64,000 nt of DNA from the NCBI RefSeq assembly GCF_006539565.1, contig NZ_BJNG01000038.1, forward strand, positions 1 through 64,000. Reading direction: 5' to 3'. The DNA is from Pseudonocardia hydrocarbonoxydans. GTDB lineage: Bacteria; Actinomycetota; Actinomycetes; Mycobacteriales; Pseudonocardiaceae. The notes beneath the pieces are model-generated. The model saw nothing but the letters and a program-made list of their open reading frames with translations, ran no database searches and was not told where the DNA came from. A program made the translations under genes and the position numbers. Shown one piece after another: positions 54,795 to 63,376 of the stretch (positions are counted from its first letter, which is position 1; every line of letters begins with the position of its first letter).

Positions 54795-55619
54795 TCAGAG
54801 CAGGGCGGTGACGAGCCCGGCCGCCCGCTCCAGCCCCGGCAGCGTGCGGGCGGAGGCCTCGGGGTGCTGGGCGTGCAGGGCCAGGCGGTACAGCGCGGCC
54901 CGCAGCAGCATCTGCGGCCACTCGTCGAGGTGCGACCAGCGGTCCGGCAGCCCGTCGTCGGCCCCGCCCCAGGCCAGCGCGTCGACGACGACCACGGCCG
55001 CCGCCCACTCCGGGGGCCGCCACGCGGGTACGAGGTCGACGAGCGCGGGCACGTCGTCGTCGAACAGGACCGCCCCGAACAGCTCGGCGTGCACGACCTG
55101 CGGGGTCACCTGCACGTTCGTGCGGTACGCCGCCAGCTCCGCGTAGAGGGCGCCGCCCGTGTCGGGGTCGAGGGAGAGCCGCCGTTCCCCCCACGCCGCC
55201 GCGGCGGAGCGGGCCAGCAGGTCGTCACGGCCGTCGAGGACGCGGGGCCGGGCCAGGTCGGCGGTCGCCGCGTGCAGGCGGTTGGCCGCCTCGATCACGT
55301 CGTCGTAGCGGGGTTCCAGGGTGCCCGGGACGTAGCGGCTCGCGGCCCAGCCCGCCACGACCCACCGGCCGTCCGACGACCGCACCGGGTGCGCCAGCCG
55401 CAGCCCCTCGACCCGGAGGCCGTCGAGCACGCCCGCCGACCAGGCGGCCACGGCGTTGTCGGGCACCGGGCGGACGAGGACGTCGCCGCAGTGCCAGGCC
55501 CGCCGGCCCGCCCACACCACGGGGCGCGGCTCGGTGTCCTGGACGCCGAATGCGGTGCGGACGTGCGGCGGCAGAGTGGTCCCCGCGGGTCCGCTCGGGA
55601 GGACGGGAGCAGCGGTCAC
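54795..55619 (-). CDS. TIGR02569-family protein (phosphotransferase-like)
   Basis: The 274-residue product has PPHVRTAFGVQDTEPRPVVW, AWHCGDVLVRPVPD, VVAGWAASRYVPGTLEPRYD, VIEAANRLHAATADL, PQVVHAELFGAVLFDDDVPA and LVDLVPAWRPPEWAAAVVVV, the last two resembling the catalytic loop (here HAELFG) and metal site of APH-type kinases. It fits the actinobacterial TIGR02569 family often found near moeZ. The function is unknown. Start GTG at 55619. It converges with the TIGR03089 gene over an 8-base gap. Confidence 0.85.
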   Translation of the reverse strand: MTAAPVLPSGPAGTTLPPHVRTAFGVQDTEPRPVVWAGRRAWHCGDVLVRPVPDNAVAAWSAGVLDGLRVEGLRLAHPVRSSDGRWVVAGWAASRYVPGTLEPRYDDVIEAANRLHAATADLARPRVLDGRDDLLARSAAAAWGERRLSLDPDTGGALYAELAAYRTNVQVTPQVVHAELFGAVLFDDDVPALVDLVPAWRPPEWAAAVVVVDALAWGGADDGLPDRWSHLDEWPQMLLRAALYRLALHAQHPEASARTLPGLERAAGLVTALL

Positions 55620-55696
55620 GGTCCGGCACGCTACCGGCGGACGGTCGCCGATCAACGTCGCCACGCGGGGGCGCGGCGCAGTATCGCCTGGTCCGG

Positions 55697-58429
55697 TCAG
55701 CCCTCCTCGTCGTCGTCCCAGGAGTCGCTGCCGGAGTCGCCGGAGTCGCCGGAGTCGCCGGAGTCGTCGGCGGAGTCACTGCCGGAGTCGCCGGAGTCGT
55801 CGCCGGAGTCGTCGCCGTCGGACGACCCGCCCCCGTCGCCCGATCCGCCCTCGTCCCGGCCGTCGTCGCCCGATCCGCCCTCGTCCGAGCCGTCGTCGTC
55901 CGACCCGTCGGCCTCGTCGGACCCGTCGGCGTCGTACGACACGTCGTCATCGGACCCGGCGGACCCGTCGGGACCATCGGCGTCGTCGGACGGCCCCCCG
56001 GAGTCGCCGTCGCCGGACCCCGACCCGTCGCCGGCCCCACTCCCGCCCGGGCCGTACCCGTACGCGCCGTCCTCGTCCGCACCGTCGTCGCCGGACCCGT
56101 AGGCGTCGCCGGACCCGTCACCGTCACCGGGGCCCGGGTCGTACCCGGTGGCGCGGTCGGACGCCGTGTCGGCGGCGGACGAGGACCCGCCGTACCCGAC
56201 GTCGTAGCCGAGGCTCTCCGCGTACTCGACGTACGCGGCCTCCTCCGGGAGGCCGGAGTCGTACCCGGAGCCCGTCCCGGCATCGGCCGTCGGGATCCCG
56301 TAGGCCTCCAGGACCGCCTGTTCCTGGGCCGAGCCGGTCCCGGCCCGGTCGGCGCCCGCCGGGTACCCCTGCCCGGATGCGGCGGCCATCTCGTTGAGCG
56401 CCTCGATGCTCTCGTCGTCGAAGCCCCACATGCCCAGCGCCGCCGCCGCGACGGCCTGCTCCCCGCCGGTCGGGCCCGCGGCGGACGACCCGGGCTCGCC
56501 CGCCTGCTGCGCCTCCTGCCGGGCCGCTTCCTCGACCGCGGCCTCGACCAGCGGTGCGGCCCACGCCGCGGCCGGGGTCGAGCGCACGACCTCGAGCGCC
56601 GTCGCGGCCTCGGCGGACGGCGCGGCCTCGGCGGACGGCGCGGCGACCGCAGGGGCCTCCTCCACGGGAACCTCGACCGGGAGTGCGCGGACCGTGGGTG
56701 CGGGGGCGGCGCTCCGGGAGCCGTCGGCGTCGCGGACCGGGCCGGCCGGCGCGGCGGCCGGCTCGTCCGGGGCGTCGGGGTAGCGGTCGTCGACGGCCGG
56801 GAGGGTCGCGGTGTCCTCGACGGCGTCGACGACCGGGGACAGCACCCGGCCGGCTCCCCCGGCCCGGGCGGGGGCGTCGTCGACGTCCTCACCCCCGGTG
56901 GAGCGCTCGGCGTCGGCCGCGCCCCGGCCGCCGCGGTCGCGCTCGCGGTCGCGGGCCTCGTCGGCCGGCTGGTCGGGCCCGTCGACGACGTCGCCGACGG
57001 TGTCCACGACCTCCGCCACGGGCCCGCCGCGCTGCTCGTCGCCGTCGCGGTCGCGGTCCGGAGGCCCCGGATCCGGGGCCGCGGCGGGCGCGGGCCCGCC
57101 GACGACGCCCTCGACGGTGTCGACGACGGTCTCCACCGGCCCGGGGGCGGTGTCGGCGGCCGGGCCCGCGGGGGCCGGGTCGCCGGGCCGGTCGGCCGAC
57201 CTGTCGCGGTCGCGGTCGCGGTTCCCGCCGTCCACCACGGCGCCGACGGCCCCGTCGACGCCCTGGGCGAGCTGGTCGACCGGGCCGGCGGGCGGCGCCG
57301 GATCGGGCGGCGGGACGTCGACGGGCCCCTCGCCGGGGCCGCGCGGGTCGGGCGGCCCGCTGGTGTCGACGTCCTGGCGCGGCGGCCCGCCCGGCTCGTC
57401 GCGGCCGTTGACGACCTCGGGGCGCGGGGGCACCGGATCCGTCGGGGCCGGGGTCGGGACGTCCTCGCCGCGGATGACCCGCCGGACGTCCTCGCCGACC
57501 TGCTCGGTCTCCGCGACGTCGTCGGGCAGCGGCCGGGCCATCGCGCTCTCGACGCCGCCCTCGAGCGCGGCCAGCTCCTCGCGGCGGGAGTCGCGCTGGC
57601 GGATGCGCAGGTCGCGCTGCTCGTCGAGGGCCGAGAGGGCGGTGGCCTGCTCGGGAGAGCGCCGGGCGGGCGGCGGCGCCGCGGCCAGCGTGCTCTCCAT
57701 CTCCTGCAGGTCCTGCTCGGCCGCCGCGAGCTGGGCGCGCGCGGCGTCGAGCTCCTCCAGCGAGTCGAGCTGGGACAGCAGGGTGGCGCGCCGGTTCTCC
57801 AGCAGCTCGCGACGCTCCTCCAGCGCCTCCACCGGGGCGGCCGGGCTCGCCGAGCGCTGGGCCGCGGGGAGCTGCAACCACTCGGCCTCGACCTCGGCGA
57901 TCGCGTCGAGCTGCCGGTTGACCGAGGCCAGCGTGACGCGCGCGTCGCGGGCCCACTCCTCCTGGGACACCGCGGCGGCGACCGACGTCGACGGCACCGG
58001 ACCGGAGGAGGTGATGGCGTACCCGCCCGCGAGGATGCCCGCGGCCCCGAGCACGGCGAGGGCGCGACGGCGGCGCGGGATCGGCGCGTGCAACCCCCCG
58101 GTACGCCGCCCCGGAGGTGTCTCGGAACGTCGGGGGGCGGCGGCCCGGCGGCGGGCGGCGCGGTTGCCCGGCACCTTCGGCGCCACCGGGGCGGGCCCGG
58201 GCGGCGGACCGTCGACGGCCGCGGGGTTCTCGACGGGTGCGGGCTCGGCGAGCCAGGGCAGGGTGGCCGCGAGCCGGGAGTCGGCGCCGGACTGCATCGC
58301 CGCACGGCGGGCCTGGCGGGCGGCCGCGCGGTGGGCCGCGGTGCAGTAGCGGCGGGGCGGACGACCGGGGGTGTCCTGGATGGGGACCGCGCACCCGGGA
58401 AGGGCGCAGCGCCGCGTCGTCTCGGTCAT
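55697..58429 (-). CDS. large zinc-finger, single-TM, coiled-coil protein with Ser-Asp-rich tail
   Basis: I do not recognise this 910-residue protein as a known family. Its N-terminus is a Cys/His cluster (Cys8, Cys13, Cys29, His33) like short actinobacterial zinc fingers. A basic linker, one hydrophobic segment (122-141, after five basic residues) and a helical, Glu/Arg/Gln-rich coiled-coil region (about 155-295) follow. Then come about 350 residues of Pro/Asp/Arg-rich disorder, an Ala-rich part containing GMWGFDDESIEALNEMAA, and a final 120 residues of Gly/Ser/Asp repeats such as DSGDSGDSGS ending WDDDEEG. No LPxTG anchor is present. The ATG at 58429 is used. It lies between TIGR02569 and moeZ. 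Confidence 0.8.
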   Translation of the reverse strand: MTETTRRCALPGCAVPIQDTPGRPPRRYCTAAHRAAARQARRAAMQSGADSRLAATLPWLAEPAPVENPAAVDGPPPGPAPVAPKVPGNRAARRRAAAPRRSETPPGRRTGGLHAPIPRRRRALAVLGAAGILAGGYAITSSGPVPSTSVAAAVSQEEWARDARVTLASVNRQLDAIAEVEAEWLQLPAAQRSASPAAPVEALEERRELLENRRATLLSQLDSLEELDAARAQLAAAEQDLQEMESTLAAAPPPARRSPEQATALSALDEQRDLRIRQRDSRREELAALEGGVESAMARPLPDDVAETEQVGEDVRRVIRGEDVPTPAPTDPVPPRPEVVNGRDEPGGPPRQDVDTSGPPDPRGPGEGPVDVPPPDPAPPAGPVDQLAQGVDGAVGAVVDGGNRDRDRDRSADRPGDPAPAGPAADTAPGPVETVVDTVEGVVGGPAPAAAPDPGPPDRDRDGDEQRGGPVAEVVDTVGDVVDGPDQPADEARDRERDRGGRGAADAERSTGGEDVDDAPARAGGAGRVLSPVVDAVEDTATLPAVDDRYPDAPDEPAAAPAGPVRDADGSRSAAPAPTVRALPVEVPVEEAPAVAAPSAEAAPSAEAATALEVVRSTPAAAWAAPLVEAAVEEAARQEAQQAGEPGSSAAGPTGGEQAVAAAALGMWGFDDESIEALNEMAAASGQGYPAGADRAGTGSAQEQAVLEAYGIPTADAGTGSGYDSGLPEEAAYVEYAESLGYDVGYGGSSSAADTASDRATGYDPGPGDGDGSGDAYGSGDDGADEDGAYGYGPGGSGAGDGSGSGDGDSGGPSDDADGPDGSAGSDDDVSYDADGSDEADGSDDDGSDEGGSGDDGRDEGGSGDGGGSSDGDDSGDDSGDSGSDSADDSGDSGDSGDSGSDSWDDDEEG

Positions 58430-58711
58430 CGTCTCGTGCCCCCTGCCGACGGCGGGCGGGTGGCCCCACCCACGACGCTCACCGCTGCGGCGCGTCCCCC
58501 GACGCCCCGGACCGCCACCCGTGAAATTGATCTTCCGAGAGCCGAACGTACCCCGCTCACCCGAACTTGTCACTGCTCCAAGTGGGACGGAAAGCCCTGG
58601 TCAGGGTCACACTCCGTACACGGCGGCCCGTCCCCTCACGCTCCGTCGGCAGCCGGGGAGCACGGCACCCACCGATGGCCGGATGCGGGTCGGCGTGCAC
58701 CCACAGGGTCA

Positions 58712-58759
58712 CCGTGCACACGCCCCGCGGTGTGCACGGCGACCGCCCGGTGTGCACCG
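58712..58759. repeat. GTGCAC-centred inverted repeats
   Basis: CCGTGCACAC (58712-58721) and GTGTGCACGG (58730-58739) form a perfect 10-bp inverted repeat with an 8-base loop. A third GGTGTGCACCG word follows at 58749-58759, and a GTGCAC occurs at 58695. The theme resembles the CGCACAC and GGTGCGCG repeats elsewhere in the window. Confidence 0.65.
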
Positions 58760-58788
58760 CCACATCGGACGGGGGCCGCGGACGACGA

Positions 58789-58824
58789 ACGGCGCGCCGT
58801 CCCCCGTGGGGGCCGGCGCGCCGT
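58789..58824 (-). terminator. strong hairpin downstream of moeZ
   Basis: ACGGCGCGCCG pairs with CGGCGCGCCGT (11 bp), and inside it CCCCC faces GGGGG across a very short loop. It begins 15 bases past the moeZ stop codon. Confidence 0.78.
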
Positions 58825-58839
58825 CGGGGACGCGGGGCG

Positions 58840-60012
58840 TCAGTAGGTGGGCAGGCTCTTGTCCACCTGGTTGGCCCAGGCGAGCACGCCGCCGCCGACG
58901 TGCACGGCGTCGGAGAACCCGGCCTTGTGCAGGGCCGCGAGCGCGTCGGCGGAGCGGGCGCCGGACTTGCAGTGCAGGACCACCGGCTTGTCCTGCGGGA
59001 TCTCCGAGAGCGCCTCGCCGGAGAGGATGCGGTCCTTGGGGATCAGGACCGCGCCCGGGATGTTGACGATCTCGTACTCGTGCTGCTCGCGGACGTCGAT
59101 GAGCGCGAAGTCCTTGCCCGCGTCCATCATCTCCTTGAGCTCGGTGGCCGTGATCGTGTGACCGGCGGCGGCGCTCTGCGCGTCGTCGGACACCACACCG
59201 CAGAACGCGTCGTAGTCGATCAGCTCGGTGATCGGCTTGGTCTCCGGGTCCTTGCGGATGTTGATCGTGCGGTAGCTCATCTCGAGCGCGTCGTAGACCA
59301 TCAGCCGGCCCAGCAGCGGCTCGCCGATGCCGGTGATCAGCTTGATCGCCTCGTTGACCATGATCGAGCCGATCGAGGCGCACAGCACGCCCAGCACGCC
59401 GCCCTCGGCGCAGGACGGGACCATGCCGGGGGGCGGGGGCTCGGGGTAGAGGTCGCGGTAGTTCAGGCCCTTGCCGTTCGGTGCGTCCTCCCAGAAGACC
59501 GACGCCTGGCCCTCGAACCGGAAGATCGAGCCCCAGACGTAGGGCTTGCCGAGCAGCACGGCGGCGTCGTTCACCAGGTAGCGGGTGGCGAAGTTGTCGG
59601 TGCCGTCGAGGATCAGGTCGTAGTCGCGGAAGATGTCGAGGACGTTGGAGCTGTCCAGGCGCACCGGGTGCAGCCGCACCTCGACGAACGGGTTGATCTC
59701 GCGGATCGAGTCGCGCGCCGACTCACCCTTGGGCCGCCCGATGTCGGACTGGCCGTGGATGACCTGGCGGTGCAGGTTGGACTCGTCGACCTCGTCGAAC
59801 TCGGCGATCCCCAGCGTGCCGACGCCCGCGGCGGCCAGGTAGAGCAGCGCCGGGCTGCCCAGGCCGCCCGCGCCCACCACCAGGACCTTCGCGTTCTTCA
59901 GCCGCTTCTGCCCGGCCATCCCGACGTCGGGGATGATCAGGTGGCGGCTGTAGCGGGCCACCTCGTCCTTGGTCAGCTCGGCGGCCGGCTCCACGAGCGG
60001 CGGTAGCGCCAT
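58840..60012 (-). CDS. moeZ: adenylyltransferase/sulfurtransferase MoeZ (MoeB-rhodanese)
   Basis: The 390-residue protein activates the C-terminal glycine of ubiquitin-like sulfur carriers (MoaD, CysO, ThiS) and transfers sulfur. The E1-like domain shows RYSRHLIIPDVGMAGQKRLK, VVGAGGLGSPALLYLAAAGV, DEVDESNLHRQVIHGQSDIG and DGTDNFATRYLVNDA. The C-terminal rhodanese domain (about 285-390) has LIDVREQHEYEIVNIPGAVL and the active-site Cys in VLHCKSGARSADAL. The ATG at 60012 is used. Homologue Rv3206c; a LipV-like gene lies next to it as in mycobacteria. Confidence 0.95.
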   Translation of the reverse strand: MALPPLVEPAAELTKDEVARYSRHLIIPDVGMAGQKRLKNAKVLVVGAGGLGSPALLYLAAAGVGTLGIAEFDEVDESNLHRQVIHGQSDIGRPKGESARDSIREINPFVEVRLHPVRLDSSNVLDIFRDYDLILDGTDNFATRYLVNDAAVLLGKPYVWGSIFRFEGQASVFWEDAPNGKGLNYRDLYPEPPPPGMVPSCAEGGVLGVLCASIGSIMVNEAIKLITGIGEPLLGRLMVYDALEMSYRTINIRKDPETKPITELIDYDAFCGVVSDDAQSAAAGHTITATELKEMMDAGKDFALIDVREQHEYEIVNIPGAVLIPKDRILSGEALSEIPQDKPVVLHCKSGARSADALAALHKAGFSDAVHVGGGVLAWANQVDKSLPTY

Positions 60013-60056
60013 TTGACATGCTCCTCGGTATCGACTGCGGTCTGTGTGCGGCAACG

Positions 60057-60971
60057 TCAGACCGCGGCAGGATCTTCCCAGAGCTCGCCCACCGCCGCGG
60101 CGACGGCGTCGGGCGCCTCCATCTGCGCCACGTGCCCGACCCCGGGCAGCATGAGCAGCCGCGCCCCCGGGATCGTCGACGCCGTGCGGGCCGCCAGCCG
60201 CGGCGAGACCAGCCGGTCCCGATCGCCCCAGACGACCAGCGTCGGCGCCTGCACCCGGGCCGCCTGCCGCCACAACCCGCCCAGCGCCCAGCTCGCGATC
60301 ATCTGGCCCGCCGTGCCCATGACGGCCTGGCGGGCCCACGGCAGGTCGGCCCGCGCCTCGATCTCGGCCACGGCCTGCGCCAGCCGCTGCGGCGGGACGA
60401 CGCCCGGGTCCCCGAAGCACAGCCGGATCGTCTGCTCGGCGCGCTCGGCCGCCGTCAGCTCCGCGATCTGCGCCCGCGCACGGCGCCCCAGCACCGGCAC
60501 CATGGCCAGGGCCAGGCGGGGGTCGGCGATGCGCCGGGGGTCGGGCCTGCGGTCCGGCATCGCGGGCGAGACGAGCGTGAGGCTGGCGACGAGCTCGGGA
60601 CGCCGCGCCGCCACGCTGATCGAGAGCGCACCGCCGAGCGAGTTGCCGAGCAGGTGCACGCGTTCGCCGCGCCCGGCCAGGAAGCACATCAGCGCGTCGG
60701 CGTGGGCGTCGGGCGACCAGTCCGGCGTGGCGAGCGGGCGGGAGCGCCCGAACCCCGGCAGGTCGACGGCCGTGCCCGCGGCCCGTGGGGACAGCAGCCC
60801 GGCGAGGTCGGTCCAGTTCGTGGCCGAGCCGGACAGTCCGTGGACGTAGACGGCCGGGATCCCGCCGGGTCCGGGGGTCTCGCGGACGTGCAGGGTGACG
60901 CCGCCGGAGCTGATCTCCCGCCCGGGCCACGGCTCGCGGAGGCCGTTCTCGGCCGATACCTGTGTGCTCAC
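60057..60971 (-). CDS. alpha/beta hydrolase (LipV-like)
   Basis: The 304-residue enzyme has the oxyanion HG in VYVHGLSGSATNWTDLAGLL, the nucleophile Ser in LLGNSLGGALSISVAARRPE, the acid in TLVVWGDRDRLVSPRLA and the catalytic His in LPGVGHVAQMEAPDAVAAAV. It is like the esterase/lipase LipV (Rv3203) or other serine hydrolases of the moeZ region. Start at GTG 60971, which leaves 122 bases to the divergent Abi-alpha gene; longer in-frame extensions enter that gene. The substrate is unknown. Confidence 0.87.
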   Translation of the reverse strand: MSTQVSAENGLREPWPGREISSGGVTLHVRETPGPGGIPAVYVHGLSGSATNWTDLAGLLSPRAAGTAVDLPGFGRSRPLATPDWSPDAHADALMCFLAGRGERVHLLGNSLGGALSISVAARRPELVASLTLVSPAMPDRRPDPRRIADPRLALAMVPVLGRRARAQIAELTAAERAEQTIRLCFGDPGVVPPQRLAQAVAEIEARADLPWARQAVMGTAGQMIASWALGGLWRQAARVQAPTLVVWGDRDRLVSPRLAARTASTIPGARLLMLPGVGHVAQMEAPDAVAAAVGELWEDPAAV

Positions 60972-61093
60972 CCCACGAGCATCACCCGTCGACCGGCCGT
61001 CCGGCCACTTCCGGAGACGTGAGTTACCATCGGTAACACCTGCGGGGGGCGTGGTAGCTTCCGCCGCATCCGACCCGCCCGCGGAGGTTCCCG

Positions 61094-62050
61094 GTGCCGA
61101 GCGAGAACCCGCCACCCCCGGCCGACGGGCTGACGGCGCACGCCGAGGCGCTGGTCACCCGGGCCGGTTCGCTGGCGCGGTGGGCCGCCCGCACCGGGAC
61201 CGACGTGGCCCGCAGGCTCCCCGGTGCGGCGGCCGTCGAGTCCGAGCTGGGCCAGCTCGAACGGGTGGTCCTGTCGAAGCTGCGCCGGCGCCTGGACACC
61301 ATCGACCCCCTCGGCGAGGGCGACCCGGACGAGCCGGTCGAGAACCCGACGCGCAACGCCCCGCCTCCCCGGCAGACCGAGCCGCTGCGGGTGGCCATGG
61401 CCGAGCTGCTGATGAGGTCGCTGGAGCAGTCCAAGCAGCGTGCCCGCGAGTACCTCTACCTCGCCCTGCTGCGCCAGCTCGTGCCCGACGAGGCCCGCAT
61501 CCTGTCCGCGCTCGCCGACGGCAGCACCTATCCCGTGGTGCACGTCGACTGCCGGACCGGCGTCTCCGGGTCGCGGCGGGTGCTGTCGTACGCCTCCACC
61601 GTCGGCCGCGCGGCCGGGGTCGCCGTGCTGCCGTCGGTGCCGCGCTACCTGTCGCGGCTGCGCCACTTCGATCTCGTCGAGCTGGGCGAGGCCGCGCCCG
61701 ACCTCAACGTGCAGTACGACATCCTGATGACCGACCAGACCGTGCGCGACGCGGAGGACGCCGCCCGCGCGGAGGGGCGCGTCCGCTTCGTCCGTGCCAC
61801 CGTGCGGATCTCGCCGCTGGGCCGCGACCTGTGGGACGCCTGCCACCCGCGCTCCGACGTGGACCCCGGACCCGATCCCGCCGGTGCCGCGCAGGTGCTC
61901 GTCGACCCGGCCGACCCGCCCACCCGCTACGCCTGGGAGCAGGTGCTGCCGCCCGAACCCGCACCGCCGGTGGCCGCGCCGACCGCCCCGTCGACGGTCG
62001 AGGTCCCCTGGGCGGTCAACGGCAACGGCCGCCACCCCCGCGACGACTGA
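61094..62050 (+). CDS. Abi-alpha (DUF4393) family protein
   Basis: The 318-residue product has a helical N-terminal half followed by the DUF4393 core: LRVAMAELLMRSLEQSKQRA, REYLYLALLRQLVPDEARIL, ALADGSTYPVVHVDCR, YLSRLRHFDLVELGEAAPDL and ATVRISPLGRDLWDACHP. DUF4393 is named after AbiG-alpha-like phage-exclusion proteins, but most members are chromosomal and uncharacterised. GGAGG lies 6 bases before the GTG at 61094. No restriction or abortive-infection neighbours are present, so a defence role is not supported by context. Confidence 0.83.
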   Translation: MPSENPPPPADGLTAHAEALVTRAGSLARWAARTGTDVARRLPGAAAVESELGQLERVVLSKLRRRLDTIDPLGEGDPDEPVENPTRNAPPPRQTEPLRVAMAELLMRSLEQSKQRAREYLYLALLRQLVPDEARILSALADGSTYPVVHVDCRTGVSGSRRVLSYASTVGRAAGVAVLPSVPRYLSRLRHFDLVELGEAAPDLNVQYDILMTDQTVRDAEDAARAEGRVRFVRATVRISPLGRDLWDACHPRSDVDPGPDPAGAAQVLVDPADPPTRYAWEQVLPPEPAPPVAAPTAPSTVEVPWAVNGNGRHPRDD

Positions 62051-62113
62051 CCCGCCGCGGCCCGTCCCGCACGGAGCGCACGACCCGGACGCACGGAAGT
62101 CCCGACTCGCGGG

Positions 62114-63364
62114 TCAGACCGAGAAGTGCACGACCGCGTAGGACTGGATCTCACCGACCGCGAAGCCCAGCACCGCCCCGACCGTGATCAGGATCCACTC
62201 GTCCTGCGAGAACGCCGGGCGCAGGATCTCCTCGAACTCCTCGGGCGTGAGCTCCTGCATCTTGGTGACCAGGATGTTGCGGATGTCCATGGCGTCCTCG
62301 GCGTAGTCCTCCATGTACGCCATGGTCTCCGGGAGCGCGGCCATCACCTGGCCGCTGACGATCCGCTTCATCTCCTGGTAGCGGGTGCTGCCGACGGCGA
62401 ACACGAGCAGCGGCTTGACCAGCCCCGCCTGGGAGTCCAGTACCGCCTGGACCTCCTTCTGCACCATCACGAACAGCTTGTCCGACATCGGCCCGGTGAG
62501 CACGGCCTCGATGATGTTGTGCGGGGTGATGATCTCCTTGGCGATCAGGTCGCCGTAGGCGGCGGCGACCTCCTTGTGCCGCTTGAGGAACAGGCCCTGC
62601 CACTCGAAGAGGCCGAAGTAGCGCGTGGGCCGCTTCGGGTTGAAGATCATCTTCAGGGCGAGCCAGTCGGTGAACCAGCCCGTCAGGCCGCCCGCGATCG
62701 GCATGATGATCGGCAGCTTGAGCAGCGCCCAGGCCACCGCCTGGAACAGGCCGATGATCGCGCCGAAGTAGATCCCCGAGTACCGGATGAACGCGAACTC
62801 CTTGTGCCCCGCCTCCTTGAAGATGCGGTTGAGCAGCGCCTTGTCCTTGACGAGGTTGGTGACGATCATGTCCTTGAGGTCGAACACGCCGTCGATGTCG
62901 TCCTTGATGGCCGCCATCATGTGCTCGACGATGAACGGCGCCTGCCGTTGCACCCGCCCGATGATGATCCGGCGCACGCTCTCGGGCACCGACTCCCACA
63001 GCCCGGGCTGGAACTGCGTGGCCACCTGACGGGTGATCGTCTCGATGTTGTCCAGGAGCGGCTTCTCGATTTCCTTGGCGACCCGCTCGGCGTCGAGCCG
63101 GTCGAAGATCTCCTCCGGGCTGATGAGCTTCTCGGTCATCGTGTCGCAGACGATGCTGGCCATCCGGGCCGCGCGGCGCGGCACGATGCCCTGCCAGCCC
63201 AGGTACGGCGGGATGCCCCGGAACTCCAGCGGGCGGAACATCATCTCGATCGCGACGATCTTGGTGAAGTACCCGATGACGGCCGCGACCAGCGGCATCG
63301 ACAGGTAGATGTACCAGTTGCGACCGACGTCGGCGATGATCTCGTCCACGCCCACCCCGATCAT
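62114..63364 (-). CDS. DUF445-family membrane protein
   Basis: The 416-residue protein has an N-terminal membrane segment (YIYLSMPLVAAVIGYFTKIV) containing the DUF445 signature GYFTKIVAIEMMFRP, a long amphipathic middle domain with many Glu/Lys helices, a central membrane pair (FGAIIGLFQAVAWALLKLPI, IMPIAGGLTGWFTDWLALKM) and a C-terminal helix ITVGAVLGFAVGEIQSYAVV. It resembles YheB-type proteins; function unknown. The C-terminal stop lies in a 9-bp inverted repeat shared with the convergent Abi-alpha gene end. Confidence 0.9.
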   Translation of the reverse strand: MIGVGVDEIIADVGRNWYIYLSMPLVAAVIGYFTKIVAIEMMFRPLEFRGIPPYLGWQGIVPRRAARMASIVCDTMTEKLISPEEIFDRLDAERVAKEIEKPLLDNIETITRQVATQFQPGLWESVPESVRRIIIGRVQRQAPFIVEHMMAAIKDDIDGVFDLKDMIVTNLVKDKALLNRIFKEAGHKEFAFIRYSGIYFGAIIGLFQAVAWALLKLPIIMPIAGGLTGWFTDWLALKMIFNPKRPTRYFGLFEWQGLFLKRHKEVAAAYGDLIAKEIITPHNIIEAVLTGPMSDKLFVMVQKEVQAVLDSQAGLVKPLLVFAVGSTRYQEMKRIVSGQVMAALPETMAYMEDYAEDAMDIRNILVTKMQELTPEEFEEILRPAFSQDEWILITVGAVLGFAVGEIQSYAVVHFSV

Positions 63365-63376
63365 CGCCGCGCCCGA

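Larger units (their letters stand above)
58430..58839. other. 409-base non-coding gap upstream of the Ser-Asp-tail gene and downstream of moeZ
   Basis: This stretch holds the presumed promoter of the 55697-58429 gene (58430-58600 region, including the AT-richer GTGAAATTGATCTTCC patch), then a set of GTGCAC palindromes and a strong hairpin at 58789. I see no supportable gene. Confidence 0.55.

Noticed and set aside
55697..56160. Cell-wall-anchored Sdr-type adhesin
   Set aside because: The tail ends in an acidic stretch without LPxTG, hydrophobic segment or basic end, and the membrane helix is N-terminal.
55550..58846. 1098-codon plus-strand frame opposite the Ser-Asp-tail gene
   Set aside because: Antisense shadow: Val/Gly/Arg low-complexity, no start signal, while the minus-strand frame has a clear zinc finger, TM segment and coiled coil.
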